A DNA stretch of 64,000 bases from Chrysogorgia sp. JL179-B06 (GCA_035772405.1 JAYKKM010000374.1:1622501-1686500), one strand, 5' to 3'. Numbered from the stretch's first letter, positions 12,535-23,885 are shown. Numbers and translations: made by a program. Notes: generated from the letters alone by a model not told the origin.

Positions 12535-13015
12535 AGTACATACAAACAAAGGTTATTGAGTACATTCCATAAATGTTGTAACGGTGATGCACCAGACCAA
12601 CTTTATCAGAACATCGTAACAAAGAAAAATATAGCAACGTGAGAGGAGTGGAAAAGATGGTTATCCCAAGACCAGAAACTAACATCCTACATAGATGAGT
12701 GACGTTTAGGGGAGCAGTTTTGTGGAACAAGCTGCCAGACAGTATCAGAAACGAGAAACGTCATTCCGTTTTTAAAGCATTAATAAGACAATATGATCTG
12801 GAAACAGAAGATTTTAAAATATATTCAAATAATAAGGACGATAATTATACATATTTTTAAATCATATTATTATATCTGTTATATACTTATATCTTTTACT
12901 GTAAACATTTATTATTATTATTATTATTATAATTTTTTATAATACTTTTAATATTTTCATTTTATTGCAAATTTTATACCTGTAAATGAATTGAATTGAA
13001 TTGATTTAATAAATA
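12535..13015 (+). mobile_element. LINE reverse-transcriptase C-terminal remnant
   Basis: Broken codons read TFRGAVLWNKLPDSIRN, then FKALIRQY, characteristic of the non-LTR RT C-terminus. An ATT repeat (12908-12930) and an AATTGAATTGA tail follow. Confidence 0.65.
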
Positions 13016-13145
13016 CTGTTTTACAATTATAGTTTAAAAAACGGAATTGAATACTACAATATTAACAATGTTAAATATAAAAATCGTGATTTACAGAGAG
13101 ATCAATACACTATGAGTAAAAAGATACAAGATAAAAATTTAAAAT

Positions 13146-13400
13146 TTAAACATGTTCACTATTGAATGTACTAGTAGCTGACGGAACGAAGCTCTTTAAA
13201 TATCTGTTCGTTCTACATCTTGGCAACAACAGTGGAGTCAACTTTCTAAGGCTGTAATGGGTACTTCTCCAAGGGGGGACAATGCAGTTTATTTTGTGGC
13301 CAGGATTAAGCGTTTTTTGGAACGAACGTTGGCTCAATTGATTAAAATAAATAATGAAATAAATAAATTCAAATAACTTTGAAGTAAACACACGACCACA
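13146..13400 (-). mobile_element. LINE reverse-transcriptase C-terminal remnant
   Basis: On the minus strand the frame reads RKLTPLLLPRCRTNRYLKSF, then VPSATSTFNSEH, matching the C(R/K)TNRY-x-SF tail of several LINE families. It belongs to the same class as the fragments at 19077 and 60060. Confidence 0.6.
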
Positions 13401-13446
13401 TCAGCAATGTGCTGCATATAAACTTAAATCGTGTTTAAATAAATGC

Positions 13447-13447
<1 letters not shown>

Positions 13448-13504
<57 letters not shown>
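13448..13504. repeat. (GATT)n microsatellite
   Basis: Perfect GATT tetranucleotide repeats, about 14 units. Confidence 0.95.
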
Positions 13505-13505
<1 letters not shown>

Positions 13506-13599
13506 ATGTTAATAATTATTTTAGAGCCCTAGACATAGAAGTGTAACGTTTTCAATTAATGTATTTCAGGTTCTTCTATAATGTAATGTTTTATTGAAT

Positions 13600-13782
13600 A
13601 ACATTTTATAACATTTTAAGTAAATAGTTGAATGTTAAAATTTTTATGATTTGAGCTTTGAGTTGATGTTCTAGAAAGATTTGTTTATCTGAAATGATAA
13701 TAAGTGTGACCAGGGACGTAGCCAGAACTTTCAAAGCGGGGGAGCACTGTGGAGAATGAAGGAAGTCGTGGCTGGGAAGTCT

Positions 13783-13817
<35 letters not shown>

Positions 13818-14330
13818 GGGGTGTGCATGTCAATTTTGAAAGGCCCATAAGTGCTTTTACAGCAATTTCTAACATGATTTTTTGCGAAATTAGGCCACCA
13901 GGCGATGGCTAGAAATTTCATTTTTAGCCTTACATCGTGCTAATAATTAGTTATGTTTTATCCAGTCTTCATTATTTATTCTGACAGTAAAACAATTAAA
14001 ACACAATTATTTGCTTATTTTAAAAAAGGCGTAGCTAGGTTTATTAAAAAGAAAACTGAACACGGAAACATATTTAAATTCCGAGACTAATGTAAACAGT
14101 TTGACTTTTTCCGTAGCACAAGCACTTTGTGTTGTGATGAATTTATTGAAGAAGCAATCTGTAAACAAATTAATCATGTACTGTAAAATATTTAGTTGAA
14201 TTTTTGGTTTTAGTTCAACAAGCAAAGGGGGGCTCCCCCCTGGCTACGTCCCTGAGTGCGATGTCAAAATGTCAAATCAGTCATCATTTTGGATACAACA
14301 TTCTGCTGCGAGAGAAATTTGATCTGATTG
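13600..14330. mobile_element. TTAA-family MITE copy split by a hAT-like insertion
   Basis: Bases 13600-13710 match the left arm of the MITE at 26807-27249 (GATTTGAGCTTTG, AAGATTTGTTT, AAGTGTGAC). The match stops at the hAT-like element (13711-14254), and GTCA resumes after it. The right half is poorly preserved. Confidence 0.6.
13711..14254. mobile_element. hAT-like MITE, 544 bp, with target duplication
   Basis: Perfect 15-bp terminal inverted repeats, CAGGGACGTAGCCAG at 13711-13725 and its complement at 14240-14254. The flanks AGTGTGAC (13703-13710) and AGTGCGAT (14255-14262) are an 8-bp duplication with two differences, the size typical of hAT transposons. It holds a long G tract (about 13783-13816) and no transposase. 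Confidence 0.8.
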
Positions 14331-14494
14331 GTAGTAGTCGCGAGAAGTTGTTTTAAAAACATGTTAGTTTATCTTTGATGCGGATCATTTTCTTTATTCT
14401 CATTACCTCTATGCTTGGTTAACTGTTGATATTATTAGGAGAAGATAGATGTTGATCACCCCTTGGGCTCGGGGCTCTATCCTCCGCAGAGGCT

Positions 14495-14836
14495 TTTATC
14501 ACTATATTTTGTTTTATCACTATATTTTGTATATATCAATTTCAATATATTTTGTTTTATCACTATATTTTGTATATATCAATTTCAATATATTTTGTTT
14601 TATCACTATATTTTGTATATATCAATTTCAATATATTTTGTTTTATCACTATATTTTGTATATATCAATTTCAATATATTTTGTTTTATCACTATATTTT
14701 GTATATATCAATTTCAATATATTTTGTTTTATCACTATATTTTGTATATATCAATATACTTTGTTTTATCACTATATTTTGTATATATCAATATACTTTG
14801 TTTTATCACTATATTTTGTATATCAATATAAATATA
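14495..14836. repeat. 43-bp minisatellite
   Basis: About seven tandem units, 43 bp in the first part and shorter in the last two, built from TATCACTATATTTTG and TTTCAATATATTTTG. The open frames across it are repeat artefacts. Confidence 0.9.
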
Positions 14837-14859
14837 ATGATAAGTAAGGAAATATGAAA

Positions 14860-15179
14860 ATCCGCTGAAATTGAGAACGCGGGCTTCATAATTACTTTAC
14901 TTATCTTTATCATCTAGCGCAATATTCACAATTGCTATATTATTTATTATTTATTTTTTTGCCCATATTGAAGTATTACAATAGAAAAATTATTACATTG
15001 ATTATGAAATTGATTGGGCTAGGGGCCAACTAGAAACCTATAAGGCTTTTTAAATAAGACCCCTAGTGTAAGTTATATATTTTAATTATTACATAGTCAG
15101 TTCGATAAAATGTGTATAGTTTAAAGGATAAAGATAATTATTTATATTTGCAAAGTAAGTAATTTGCAAACTATATTTA
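14860..15179. other. AT-rich unassigned sequence
   Basis: Nothing recognised. Confidence 0.4.
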
Positions 15180-15415
15180 TATGTAATGTTTAAAACACGA
15201 GCAGCACTGCTGCGAGTGTTTTAAACGGCTTAAAAAACGACCAGTGTTTGGTAAGTTCGTTGGCGTAGTAATTTTGAAAAATAACGTTGTCTAAGCCTAG
15301 AAAATCAAAGCTAAAGTTTATGTAAATTAGGAATATAAAGATACGACACGGTGGTGATTTTCCTTTGTGTTTTCTTCATGCATTATTAATGAGTTTTTTA
15401 ATGATATATACAAAA
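15180..15415. repeat. Dispersed repeat related to 61140-61415
   Basis: It starts with a palindromic segment (AAACACGAGCAGC, then GCTGCGAGTGTTTT) and ends with GATTTTCCTTTGTGTTTTC and ATTATTAATGAGTTT, which recur near 61360-61405. Confidence 0.55.
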
Positions 15416-15464
15416 TTCACAATTTTCGCAATATTCACATTGATATATTTATATTGATATAGTG

Positions 15465-15660
15465 TTGGAATACATACATTTTAAGACCAAACCGGGACCA
15501 GTTGCGAAAAATGCAACTTAGCGGCCTTCCGGTAGGAATTGAACCCGCGACCCTGCGATTGCTAGTGCAGTGCTCTGACCACTGAGCTACGGAAGCCGTT
15601 GCCGAGAGCCTAGCCTTATAATCCTTCCTAATTCCTTCCACTTCGGTCGTTGAGGTGTTG
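15465..15660 (-). mobile_element. SINE family A copy
   Basis: In minus orientation it has the AAGACCAAACCGGGACCAG body, a B-box-like segment (GGTTCAATTCC region) and the tRNA-like head (GGCTTCCGTAGCTCAGTGG). Confidence 0.75.
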
Positions 15661-15954
15661 GGGGCTAAACAGATTTTGAAGTCCGCGCTGCATGCCATCT
15701 GACGTGATATAAGTATAACTCCACTGAACTCGGGTCTTAGCCAAAACAAACTCGAACCTGAGACGCTGCGGCAAGGTGTCCTATATGGCGATTAGAGTGC
15801 AAGGAATTTGCTGGCCAAGTATGGTTCCCACACATGGATTTTGATCGGAGCCTCTGGCTTCAAGGTGTTAAAACTACTAAAACCTATACGATGAAACACG
15901 ACACTAGCTTACACTCTACAAGTGGACTTGATCTAATATGCTCAGAAGAAATCA
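15661..15954. other. Unassigned intergenic sequence
   Basis: Nothing recognised. Confidence 0.4.
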
Positions 15955-16862
15955 GTCTATATTAACGGGAATCGAACTCACAACCTTCTGACAACTATAG
16001 CGAGACACTTTAACCATTGAGCTACATGGACTAAGATAATGAGTGAAGGTTACATATGTGTACAACCTGTAACCTTCTGATGACTAGTGAGATGCTCTGA
16101 CTATTGAGCTACATGGACTAAGACGATGAGTGAAGGTTACATATGTGTACAACCTGTAACCTTCTGATGACTAGTGAGATGCTCTGACTATTGAGCTACA
16201 TGGACTAAGACGATGAGTGAAGGTTACATATGTGTACAACCTGTAACTGATGACTAGTGAGATGCTCTGACTATTGAGCTACATGGACTAAGACGATGAG
16301 TGAAGGTTACATATGTGTACAACCTGTAACCTTCTGATGACTAGTGAGATGCTCTGACTATTGAGCTTCATGGACTAAGACGATCAGTGAAGGTTACATA
16401 TGTGTACAACCTGTAACTGATGACTAGTGAGATGCTCTAACTATTGAGCTACATGAACTAAGATGATGAGTGAAGGTTACATATGTGTACAACCTGTAAC
16501 CTTCTGATAACTAGTGAGATGCTCTAACTATTCAGCTACATGGACTAAGATGATAAGTGAAGGTTACATATGTGTACAACCTGTAACCTTCTGATGACTA
16601 GTGAGATGCTCTAACTACTGAGCTACATGGACTAAGATGATAAGTGAAGGTTACATATGTGTACAACCTGTAACCTTCTGATGACTAGTGAGATGTTCTA
16701 ACTATTGAGCTACATGGACTAAGATGATGAGTGAAGGTTACATATGTGTACAACCTGTAACCTTCTGATGACTAGTGAGATGTTCTAACTATTGAGCTAC
16801 ATGGACTAAGATGATGAGTGAAGGTTACATATGTGTACAACCTGTAACCTTCCGATGACTAG
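15955..16862 (-). repeat. 87-bp tRNA-like tandem array, about 10 units
   Basis: On the minus strand each unit reads TAGCTCAATAGTTAGAGC (D arm and A box of a tRNA), ATCTCACTAGTCATCAGA (anticodon-arm-like), GGTTACAGGTTGTACAC, then a spacer. The A box is kept but the B box is degenerate (GGTTGTACACA instead of GGTTCRANNCC). The period is 87 bp except for two units of 82-83 bp that lack CTTCTG or similar bases. Confidence 0.9.
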
Positions 16863-17073
16863 CACTCTCCCACAATGAAGACCTCATCCAGGACACCCCG
16901 CCCTGCGGAGTTCCCTAAGTACCTGCGCCCCTCCCGGATAACGCTACTCCGCTGTAGATCTGCCTCAGACTAAATATACTATCAATATTATATATATATT
17001 ATGTATATATATGTTGTGTTATAGATATATACATCGCTGTAGTAAAAATGTGAGATTGGAGAAAGTCAAAAGG

Positions 17074-17289
17074 TTACAGGTTTAATACAGGTTTAAGGAC
17101 TTCGTCATTCTCATGGTTCGCTTTGTCAAAGAGAACACCCACATAGTTCAATGCCTGTATAGATAAAATTATAAGAAGCTCATACATTTTTTCAGATGAC
17201 ACCTCCGCGGTAATCTTTAACACGGCTTTTGACAGAGAATCGCCGATTTCGCTCATTAGTCGATATAAATACGCATGTAATTCCTCCAC
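17074..17289 (-). other. Possible coding remnant, unassigned
   Basis: A minus-strand frame of 71 codons (EELHAYLYRLMSEIGDSL to VLKPVLNL, then stop) has a helical, protein-like composition unlike its AT-rich surroundings. No ATG is present, and an in-frame stop lies just upstream. It could be a terminal exon or a pseudogene. No family is recognised. Confidence 0.25.
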
Positions 17290-17454
17290 GTGATGATGAT
17301 ATCACCTTCCTTTTGGCGGCTTCTGAAACAAACACTTGATTCGGAATTCGGAAAATACAGATATTTCCAGAATTTACTTCTTAAAGATAATGCATCTATA
17401 CTGTTATCCATCATATCAATCATATCCATAACACCTATAACTAATGCAGATTTC

Positions 17455-18010
17455 CGTGCTCATTCTGATCCTCTATATTCTCACAATTAGGTATGTATTC
17501 TCCTCAACCTATTTATAACCAGCAACCAAGTGCATAACTATAATACCAGATCAGCAGCTAATTATCGTCCCCATGCATGTCGCACCAATCTGAAACAATT
17601 TACAATTCTTTACCAAGGTCCTAAGCTTTGGAATGCTCTACCATCACATATAAAAGATTCATGCAGTCTTTCTATTTTCAAGAAACATATGATAGAATTT
17701 CTGTTAAGATAAATTTTACGCCGCACATATAAAACGCTTAATTAAGTAAAATATTGCATTTATGTGCATACACTGTAAATTTCAGGGAATCAAATCAGCT
17801 CCAGAGGAGTTAGTCTCTCTCAAAAAACGGTGACGGAATGGCTATTTTGGGGTGTGATCGACTCCTTGAAATTTTCAGTGTGAGGTGAACTCACTAGGGC
17901 CCACTAGATAAGCCTAGTGGTTTCATGAGGTCTCTTCGCCATCTATATCGACAGCTTGTACATTACAAATATAATTAATGGCAATAAAATCAATTCAATT
18001 CAAAAAAAAC
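17455..18010 (+). mobile_element. LINE RT C-terminus and 3' UTR, with an internal MITE
   Basis: The frame 17530-17712 reads HNYNTRSAANYRPH, then GPKLWNALPSHIKDS and a stop, typical of a non-LTR RT C-terminus. The 3' UTR continues to AATAAAATCAATTCAATTC near 18000. A small inverted-repeat element interrupts it at about 17772-17882. Confidence 0.7.
17772..17882. mobile_element. Small inverted-repeat element, CACTGTAAATTTCA ends
   Basis: CACTGTAAATTTCA at the left pairs with TGAAATTTTCAGTGT at the right, and internal GACT/AGTC segments extend the pairing. The ends resemble those of the elements at 31669 and 32048. Confidence 0.55.
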
Positions 18011-18181
18011 ATTTCGGCAATTACGGAATGTGTTCTAATTACCTATACGGAAAGCAGTTTAAGTCAGGGAAAGATGTAGAAAGATACATGAAAGAAAACA
18101 GCGTTTGGGAGAAAGTCATGAAACACAAAAAGAACAAGACGCGGAGCTCCTTTGCCAGCGCGCGAGTCAGTGACAGAAGTG
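18011..18181 (+). other. Exon-like open segment with a splice donor
   Basis: The frame reads FGNYGMCSNYLYGKQF, then GKDVERYMKENSVWEKVMKH and ends at a consensus donor (AGTG|GTAAGT at 18182). It starts where the LINE tail ends, so any upstream gene part may be cut off. No family is recognised. It may be a gene remnant. Confidence 0.3.
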
Positions 18182-18691
18182 GTAAGTGCGAAAAAAGCGC
18201 AAAATGACCGCATAAATTCAGCATATACCAATACACAACACCCAGTAGAAGAGCAAACACAAATTAAGTTTTGGCGCGAACATTCGCCCTATTTGAATTC
18301 GAGTTCATGTTTGATCGATACATATATACGCCTGCCTAATCTATAAAAATTTGGCAAAATTTCAATGACTCCAAGAATCTTAAAATGTACTCACAATTTT
18401 TGTTATCTGATGCAGCATTTTAAATATTTTATCTTGATATGATTTATCATTTTCAGGTTCTGTCATAGCATCTAATTTTACACAGATATATTATATTCCA
18501 ATTATATTATATTCCAGTTATATTTATTTTAATGTAAATAATTATTTGATCCAAATAAACTCGATAAAAAATTTAAAAAAAAATTTAAAAAAAAGGATCA
18601 CGATCCCTGTGGGCACCTTCCTCTTCGTGTGTATCGGACACACAATGGACATGCAGACTTACGTCATAGACACATCAACGTTATTTTCTAG

Positions 18692-18836
18692 GGATTCAGA
18701 AGCTTTACAAGAACAAAAACCTAGGCCTTGTGTATATCTTAGCCAGGCGTTGGACTTGACGCTACTGCTCCGGAATAGAAATAGACAACCCATAGACATG
18801 GACAACCCAGCTCCAGAATGGAGAACGTTTTAATGA
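18692..18836 (+). other. Exon-like open segment with a splice acceptor
   Basis: A good acceptor (TTATTTTCTAG) precedes a frame reading DSEALQEQKPRPCVYLSQAL to NPAPEWRTF and a stop. Its phase does not fit a direct join to the segment ending at 18181, so they are not adjacent exons. No domain is recognised. Confidence 0.25.
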
Positions 18837-18858
18837 TACAAAACTTGGTCTTATATCT

Positions 18859-18859
<1 letters not shown>

Positions 18860-18949
<90 letters not shown>
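18860..18949. repeat. (GATA)n microsatellite
   Basis: Perfect GATA/TAGA repeats, about 22 units. Confidence 0.97.
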
Positions 18950-19076
18950 TTTAATTTCCAAATACTTTGCAGCTCGAAAGCTGAATTATGTATTTACAGT
19001 AATTCCATTAATAAAGTATATTATAAACTAAGTACTATAATTATAAAAAGGTATAAAATATGGTAAAAAGATTAAT

Positions 19077-19349
19077 CTACATATAATTATTATCAATACA
19101 AGATCTAATTACGAAACTGTTTCTATAACGATCTGTCTTGCATTTGGGTACATTGAAGCGCCTGTTGCGTCTCAAAGCATAACGTGAGGGTCCACTAAAC
19201 GGTATTAAACTGTTCAGACGATGATCAGGGTCCTTTACGATGGTGTCAAAGGTATTTCTACATAGCCCTATAATGAAGTCTACGATTGGGACAATGTTCA
19301 GCATTTCAATAGCTCCCTGATAGGGTAGTCCTGGGCAAATAATAGACAT
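19077..19349 (-). mobile_element. LINE reverse-transcriptase C-terminal remnant
   Basis: On the minus strand: NSLIPFSGPSRYALRRNRRF, then KCKTDRYRNSF. This matches the terminal region of the LINE at 60060-60475 (KYDLRAPKKL, CTTNRFKNSF). 5' truncated. Confidence 0.65.
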
Positions 19350-19559
19350 TGCCCGCTTTTCTACTTACACTATATTACGTGCAAACCTCACCTACTAAAG
19401 GAACAACATCATTTACATTCTGCGTCATAACAACACCTAAGGATTCAACACCTATATAATCTTATAATATTCAACGTACAATCTATGAACGCTACACAGA
19501 GAGGCTGATACTTCGTGTACCGGACACAGAATATTACATCATTGAAATATTTAGTTTAA

Positions 19560-19745
19560 AAGTAGGGTTAGTATTCCTTTATTTCAGGGTTAGGACTAGA
19601 GTTTGGTTATGGTTATGGTTAGGGTTATGGTTAGGGTCAAACGTCGAACTTCACATGTGCCGAACTCAATGTAAATGAGCTTAAACAAAAGACTACTCTC
19701 GTTTGCATTGAGTTCGGCACATGTGAAGTTCGATGTTTGACCTAG
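19560..19745. repeat. Inverted repeat beside GGTTAGGGTTATGG sequence
   Basis: GTCGAACTTCACATGTGCCG near 19650 is reverse-complemented near 19715-19735. A short GGTTATGGTTAGGG-like stretch precedes it. Confidence 0.6.
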
Positions 19746-19794
19746 GCCTTAGGAGAAATAGACTACACGTTCAACATACCAACACGCGAGGATA

Positions 19795-19975
19795 ACTAAT
19801 CTACTTAGCACTAGTTGTACGCCCTTACTTTGGTTACGCAACCCAGCTTTGGGCCCCACTATCTACTGAACTACTTGTAAAACTAGAACGAACTCAAAGA
19901 CGTGCAACCAAGTATATTGTTAGCTATACATCAAGACTGTTATCACTATCCCTACTGCCAATGAAAACAGTTTTA
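19795..19975 (+). mobile_element. LINE reverse-transcriptase fragment
   Basis: The frame reads VVRPYFGYATQLWAPLST, then LVKLERTQRRATKYIV, the conserved thumb and C-terminal region of non-LTR RTs. Both ends are truncated. Confidence 0.7.
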
Positions 19976-19981
19976 TAATCC

Positions 19982-20392
19982 CATTAGGGATGGTAATTTA
20001 GAGTTCTTTCATATCTCACGTCGTTCTTGAGATATTTAGACTTGTGTGATATGCAAATGAATAAGCTACAGGTGTGTATGACGTAAAGAGCTTTACACAT
20101 TTTTAGAAAATCAAGAAATTAGAAATATAGTAAATTAATTTGGGTCGCTATTCCGATGTAATGATGTTAGGAATTGTTAGGTGTCACGAAGTGTTGTACT
20201 GTGCAAAGTTTCAAGTGATTTCATTGAATAATCTCAAAGATACACTTGATTTTCTCATAGTTAATGATTTTCTAAAAATGTGAAACATCTTTACGTCATA
20301 GGTGATCTCATTTGCATATCACATAAGTCTAAATATCTCAAGAACGACGCGAGATGTGAAAGAACTCTAAATTACCATTCCTAATAATTTTC
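19982..20392. mobile_element. Palindromic MITE
   Basis: The arms (about 19982-20100 and 20275-20392) are complementary, including AGAGTTCTTTCATATCTCAC and GAGATATTTAGACTTGTGTG. The internal motifs resemble those of 29123, 29696 and 54345 (AAGAACTC, ATATTTAGACTT). Confidence 0.8.
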
Positions 20393-20564
20393 GGAGTACA
20401 TTGAAATAAGACAAACTTAGTTTTCATTTAATTTTTTCTCTTTTCAACGATCGTAAATGTTTGTTTTAGATAGTGAATATTTAAGGAGTAATTAACCCTG
20501 ATTAGATAAAGATTGTGTTATTATATATACTGCTATAGTGAATGTGTGACAGCTTGGAGTAGAC

Positions 20565-20650
20565 AGAGGAAACCTTCTGATTGCCGGTGAGACGCTGTAA
20601 CCATTGAGCCACCAAGACTCAGATGGAGAGCGAAGGTTGCAATGATGTAC
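20565..20650 (-). repeat. tRNA-like repeat fragment
   Basis: On the minus strand TGGCTCAATGGTTACAGCG (A-box-like) is followed by TCTCACCGGCAATCAGAAGG, matching the better-preserved copy at 35105-35240. Confidence 0.55.
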
Positions 20651-21180
20651 TGGTTCGATTGATATAAACACGTGTCTGTATATATTGTATACTATTACGC
20701 TCCTTCACTTCGGTGTTGTTGAGCCGACTCTGTGAAGTTGGTGTAGGTGTCCTTTAGCGATAATGCAACGCCCACTACCCTTGTGGTAGTTTTGAGCACT
20801 CTGGCCCAAAACCGCTTATGCAAACATTACCGATATATACTGCCTATTATACACACTGGTGGGAGAGCTTGGAGTAGACAGACGATACATGGACGATCGT
20901 CAAGCTCGTATCCTCAGAAAAATGATTCTGAGTTCCGGACAGGAATCAAACCTGTAACCTTCGTCCATGTATCAGATAAAGATTATTATTATTATTATAT
21001 AGCATGTAGCTAATGACACATTCCCATAATAATATCAAACATTGATGCTGCCCAGCACTCGAGTATTATATATCATATGGCGCCTTGATGTCTTGGATCG
21101 ACATCTTTGATTAATAGAAATGAATAGCATTGTTGACATCAATGACATTCGAGCAATGGCATCTTAAAATGTATGTATTC
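20651..21180. other. Intergenic with a short T-arm-like remnant
   Basis: A segment near 20930-20965 (CCGGACAGGAATCAAACC) looks like the 3' part of the same tRNA-like repeat. Otherwise unassigned. Confidence 0.4.
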
Positions 21181-21182
21181 CA

Positions 21183-21190
21183 ATGTGTGT

Positions 21191-21241
<51 letters not shown>

Positions 21242-21710
21242 AGTGCGACACTTCCCAAATTGTTTCACGAATTTCAGTGGGCAGAAGTTATATTTTAGTC
21301 GGTAGAAGTTATGTTTTAGACGTGTTCGATTTAACACGGACAAGTAGAATCATTAACTTTTAGCACAATTAACAGTTTAAATTAATTTCAAGTTTAAATT
21401 AATTTTAAGACGCACAAATCTAATGTTGATGTTAAATGTTTTGTTTATATGTAAATTAATGTAATCAACGAGAGAACACCAAAGACATAAATTTATTAAA
21501 ATGTCATCATGTTTTCATTATGTATTGAGAGTGCGTTATTAACGTAGGACTAATTAACCATTTCACCAGCTGACCAGGGTCGTTTTAGTATGCACCGAAC
21601 GGAAAGACAATATTTTTACAAGCTTCCATCGATAGGATGTAGTCGGTACAAGCTTGTGCGTCAGTCGGTTGAAGTGAGCTTACACCCCCCCTGTAAAACG
21701 GCCCTGCTTA
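21183..21710. repeat. Dispersed repeat with (GT)n(G)n head, copy 1
   Basis: A GT run and a G tract of about 36 bases (21183-21240) are followed by about 470 bases that recur at 33727-34190 in the same orientation (shared: GACGTGTTCGATTTAACACG, TGCGTTATTAACGTAGGACT, GGATGTAGTCGGTACAAGCT). No coding frame. It is probably a non-autonomous transposon. Confidence 0.75.
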
Positions 21711-21764
21711 GAATATAGACATATATAGAAGACTCATACAATCTAGATTGTGATTGGCTAACAA

Positions 21765-22030
21765 ATCTACAGACAATTCTTGATGTCTTGCCACCTACAA
21801 AATATCAAAAATTGTCTGTAGGTGACGTAATTGTCTTTGCGTTGGCTTACTTCCTAAACTCCCTAAAGGCTTCTACATTTATAATTAAATTATGTATAAT
21901 AAAACAATCATTGGAATCGGCTTACACATAATATCAAGAATTATCCAGACCTCTGTCAATGTTATCCGCCTCAGACGTCGTCTTCGGCAGATAACATTGA
22001 CCTCAGTCTAGATAATTCTTGATATCATGC
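21765..22030. mobile_element. Two nested palindromes
   Basis: CAGACAATTCTTGAT/ATCAAAAATTGTCTG is centred near 21800. ATATCAAGAATTATC with its complement GATAATTCTTGATAT spans about 21931-22025. Both look like small foldback elements. Confidence 0.6.
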
Positions 22031-22084
22031 TCAGCCTCATCGAATAATTGTTTAATATTTGACATTTCACTGCAAGGATTTGAG

Positions 22085-22440
22085 GTGAAGGAAAATTTCG
22101 AGTGTTAGAATATATACATTTTAAGACCAAACCGCGACCAGTTGCGAAAACAATGCCTTTGGTGGTGCCAAAATCGACTGTTACTCATTGGAGACAGAAC
22201 ATTCTAGATTGCCGCTGCAAAACTGTGGAATTCATTACCAGAGGAAATTAGAAAAACTGACTTAAGTAGTTTTAAGTCAGCACTTAAGACTTCTTTTTTT
22301 GAATTAATAGTTTTTGTAGTTCTCATATAGTTGTTAGGTTTTATATGTAATTAGTTTTATAAGTAACTTAAGTAATTTTAAGAATATATTGTTGTAAGAG
22401 CATTGAGATTATTGTATAATGCTCCTAAAACGTCTTTATT
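22085..22440 (+). mobile_element. SINE-A fragment (minus) joined to a LINE 3' end (plus)
   Basis: Bases 22085-22150 match the SINE-A body. From 22151 the sequence matches the LINE tail at 62830-63190 (LWNSLPEEIR region, 3' UTR, GCTCCTAAAACGTC). Confidence 0.65.
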
Positions 22441-23300
22441 ACTCGGGCGACCGAGTCTTAATTTCGGCTTCATTATTATTAGTAGTATTCGTATTAGTAT
22501 TATTTTTGGGGTTCCGTAAATTTGCAAAATTGCGCAATAACTCGTACCCAGGGTCTTCACCCTTGCCTCAATGTTCCTTGCCTTCACCCTTGTTGTCAAT
22601 CAATCGCAGTCTGAAAAGCATTTACGAGACCTGTAAACCCGCAAACCATTGCAAAGATTCTCTCCAAGATGAGAGAAACACAGATGAGAGTTCAATCATG
22701 AAGACGGAATGGACAGCCGAAGGACAGGGAAATATTATTATACTGTGTTGACATTTTAATATCCCGGGAAACGTAACTATAAAGTAACTTTAAGAATGTA
22801 TTGTTGTAAGAGCATTGAGACTATTGTATAATGCTCCTAAAACGTCTTTATTATTATTGTTACTATTTCTTAAACTCACCTATACTGAAATAGAAAACGC
22901 GCCAACCTATTCCACACCTTTTTGTCGGAATCCCTTGCGGCGTGAAGGTGAACCAGTGAAAATCTCCCGTGCTTCTTCCACAGATGATAACACCGTTTTA
23001 TTTGGATTACCACTAACAACGAACCTAAAGTAGAAAAACAAAATCGCCATGTTCATTAAAAAATCGGGAGAAAAAAGGAAGGAAATGGACAATTAGTCTG
23101 AAATTGAACAGGGGACCGGAAGAGTGGGACGTACTCGTGGGAGCGAAACTGCGCATTCCGTCGCCACCGACCCCTGAAATGTTCTAGCTATGTTTTTGTC
23201 GTGCGAAGCGACATTGTTGGTCTTAAGTGGATTATCATTCAATGACTTTTGGCACGCGATTGACTTTTTGTTATCGTTATTTCTGTTCACTCATCATCTT
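22441..23300. other. Intergenic with a second LINE 3' tail
   Basis: Bases 22780-22860 repeat the end of the LINE 3' UTR with an ATT tail. The remainder, including a frame at 22815-23033, shows no recognisable domain. Confidence 0.45.
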
Positions 23301-23885
23301 AGTCGACGCAGCTCGATGATTAGAGCATCTCACTAGCTATAGTCATCAGAAGTTTAAAGGTTAATACCACATATGTAACCTTCAGTCATCATCTCAGTCC
23401 ATGACGTAGCGTATAAGGATTAGAGCATCTCACTAGTCATCAGAGACCCATCTGTCTTAACATCAATAAGAACAACTCCTTGTTATTCAATATATCCCCC
23501 TTGATTACCAACGAATACCACTGGTTATTAAAGAATTATTACAAAAGAGATTATTATTGACAGCGATGAAACAGATTTTAGAACTATAGTGTTTAGAACT
23601 ATGTGTCGTCGTTATAACGCTACACTACTGGCTCATAAATTTCACTCATAGTTAATATAACCTTGCTTTACTCCGGCATCATCTGAGTCCATCAAGAAGA
23701 GCTTCTCACTAGACGAAAGGGTTACAGGTCGAACACATGTGTAACGATCATCTTATAGCCATGTAGCTCAACGGATCTCACTAGTCATCAGTAGGTTTAG
23801 AGGTTAATGAACCTTCACTCATCATCTTAGTCCATGAAACTAAATAGTTAAAGCATCTCACTAGTCATCATGGGTTAGATTATTC
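23300..23885 (+). repeat. Degenerate relatives of the 87-bp tRNA-like unit
   Basis: At least four diverged pieces keep AGAGCATCTCACTAGTCATC and TCATCTTAGTCCATG but with irregular spacing and unrelated sequence between them. Confidence 0.7.

Noticed and set aside
14449..14857. Overlapping frames of 100-132 codons rich in Tyr, Ile and Phe
   Set aside because: They run through the 43-bp minisatellite and repeat the same peptide in all three frames.
15955..16862. CRISPR-like regular array
   Set aside because: The units are contiguous 87-bp near-identical repeats without unique spacers, in a eukaryotic genome, and are tRNA-like.
19600..19645. Telomere-like GGTTAGGG sequence
   Set aside because: Only one or two exact TTAGGG units occur among GGTTATGG variants. 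It is too short and irregular for an interstitial telomere tract.
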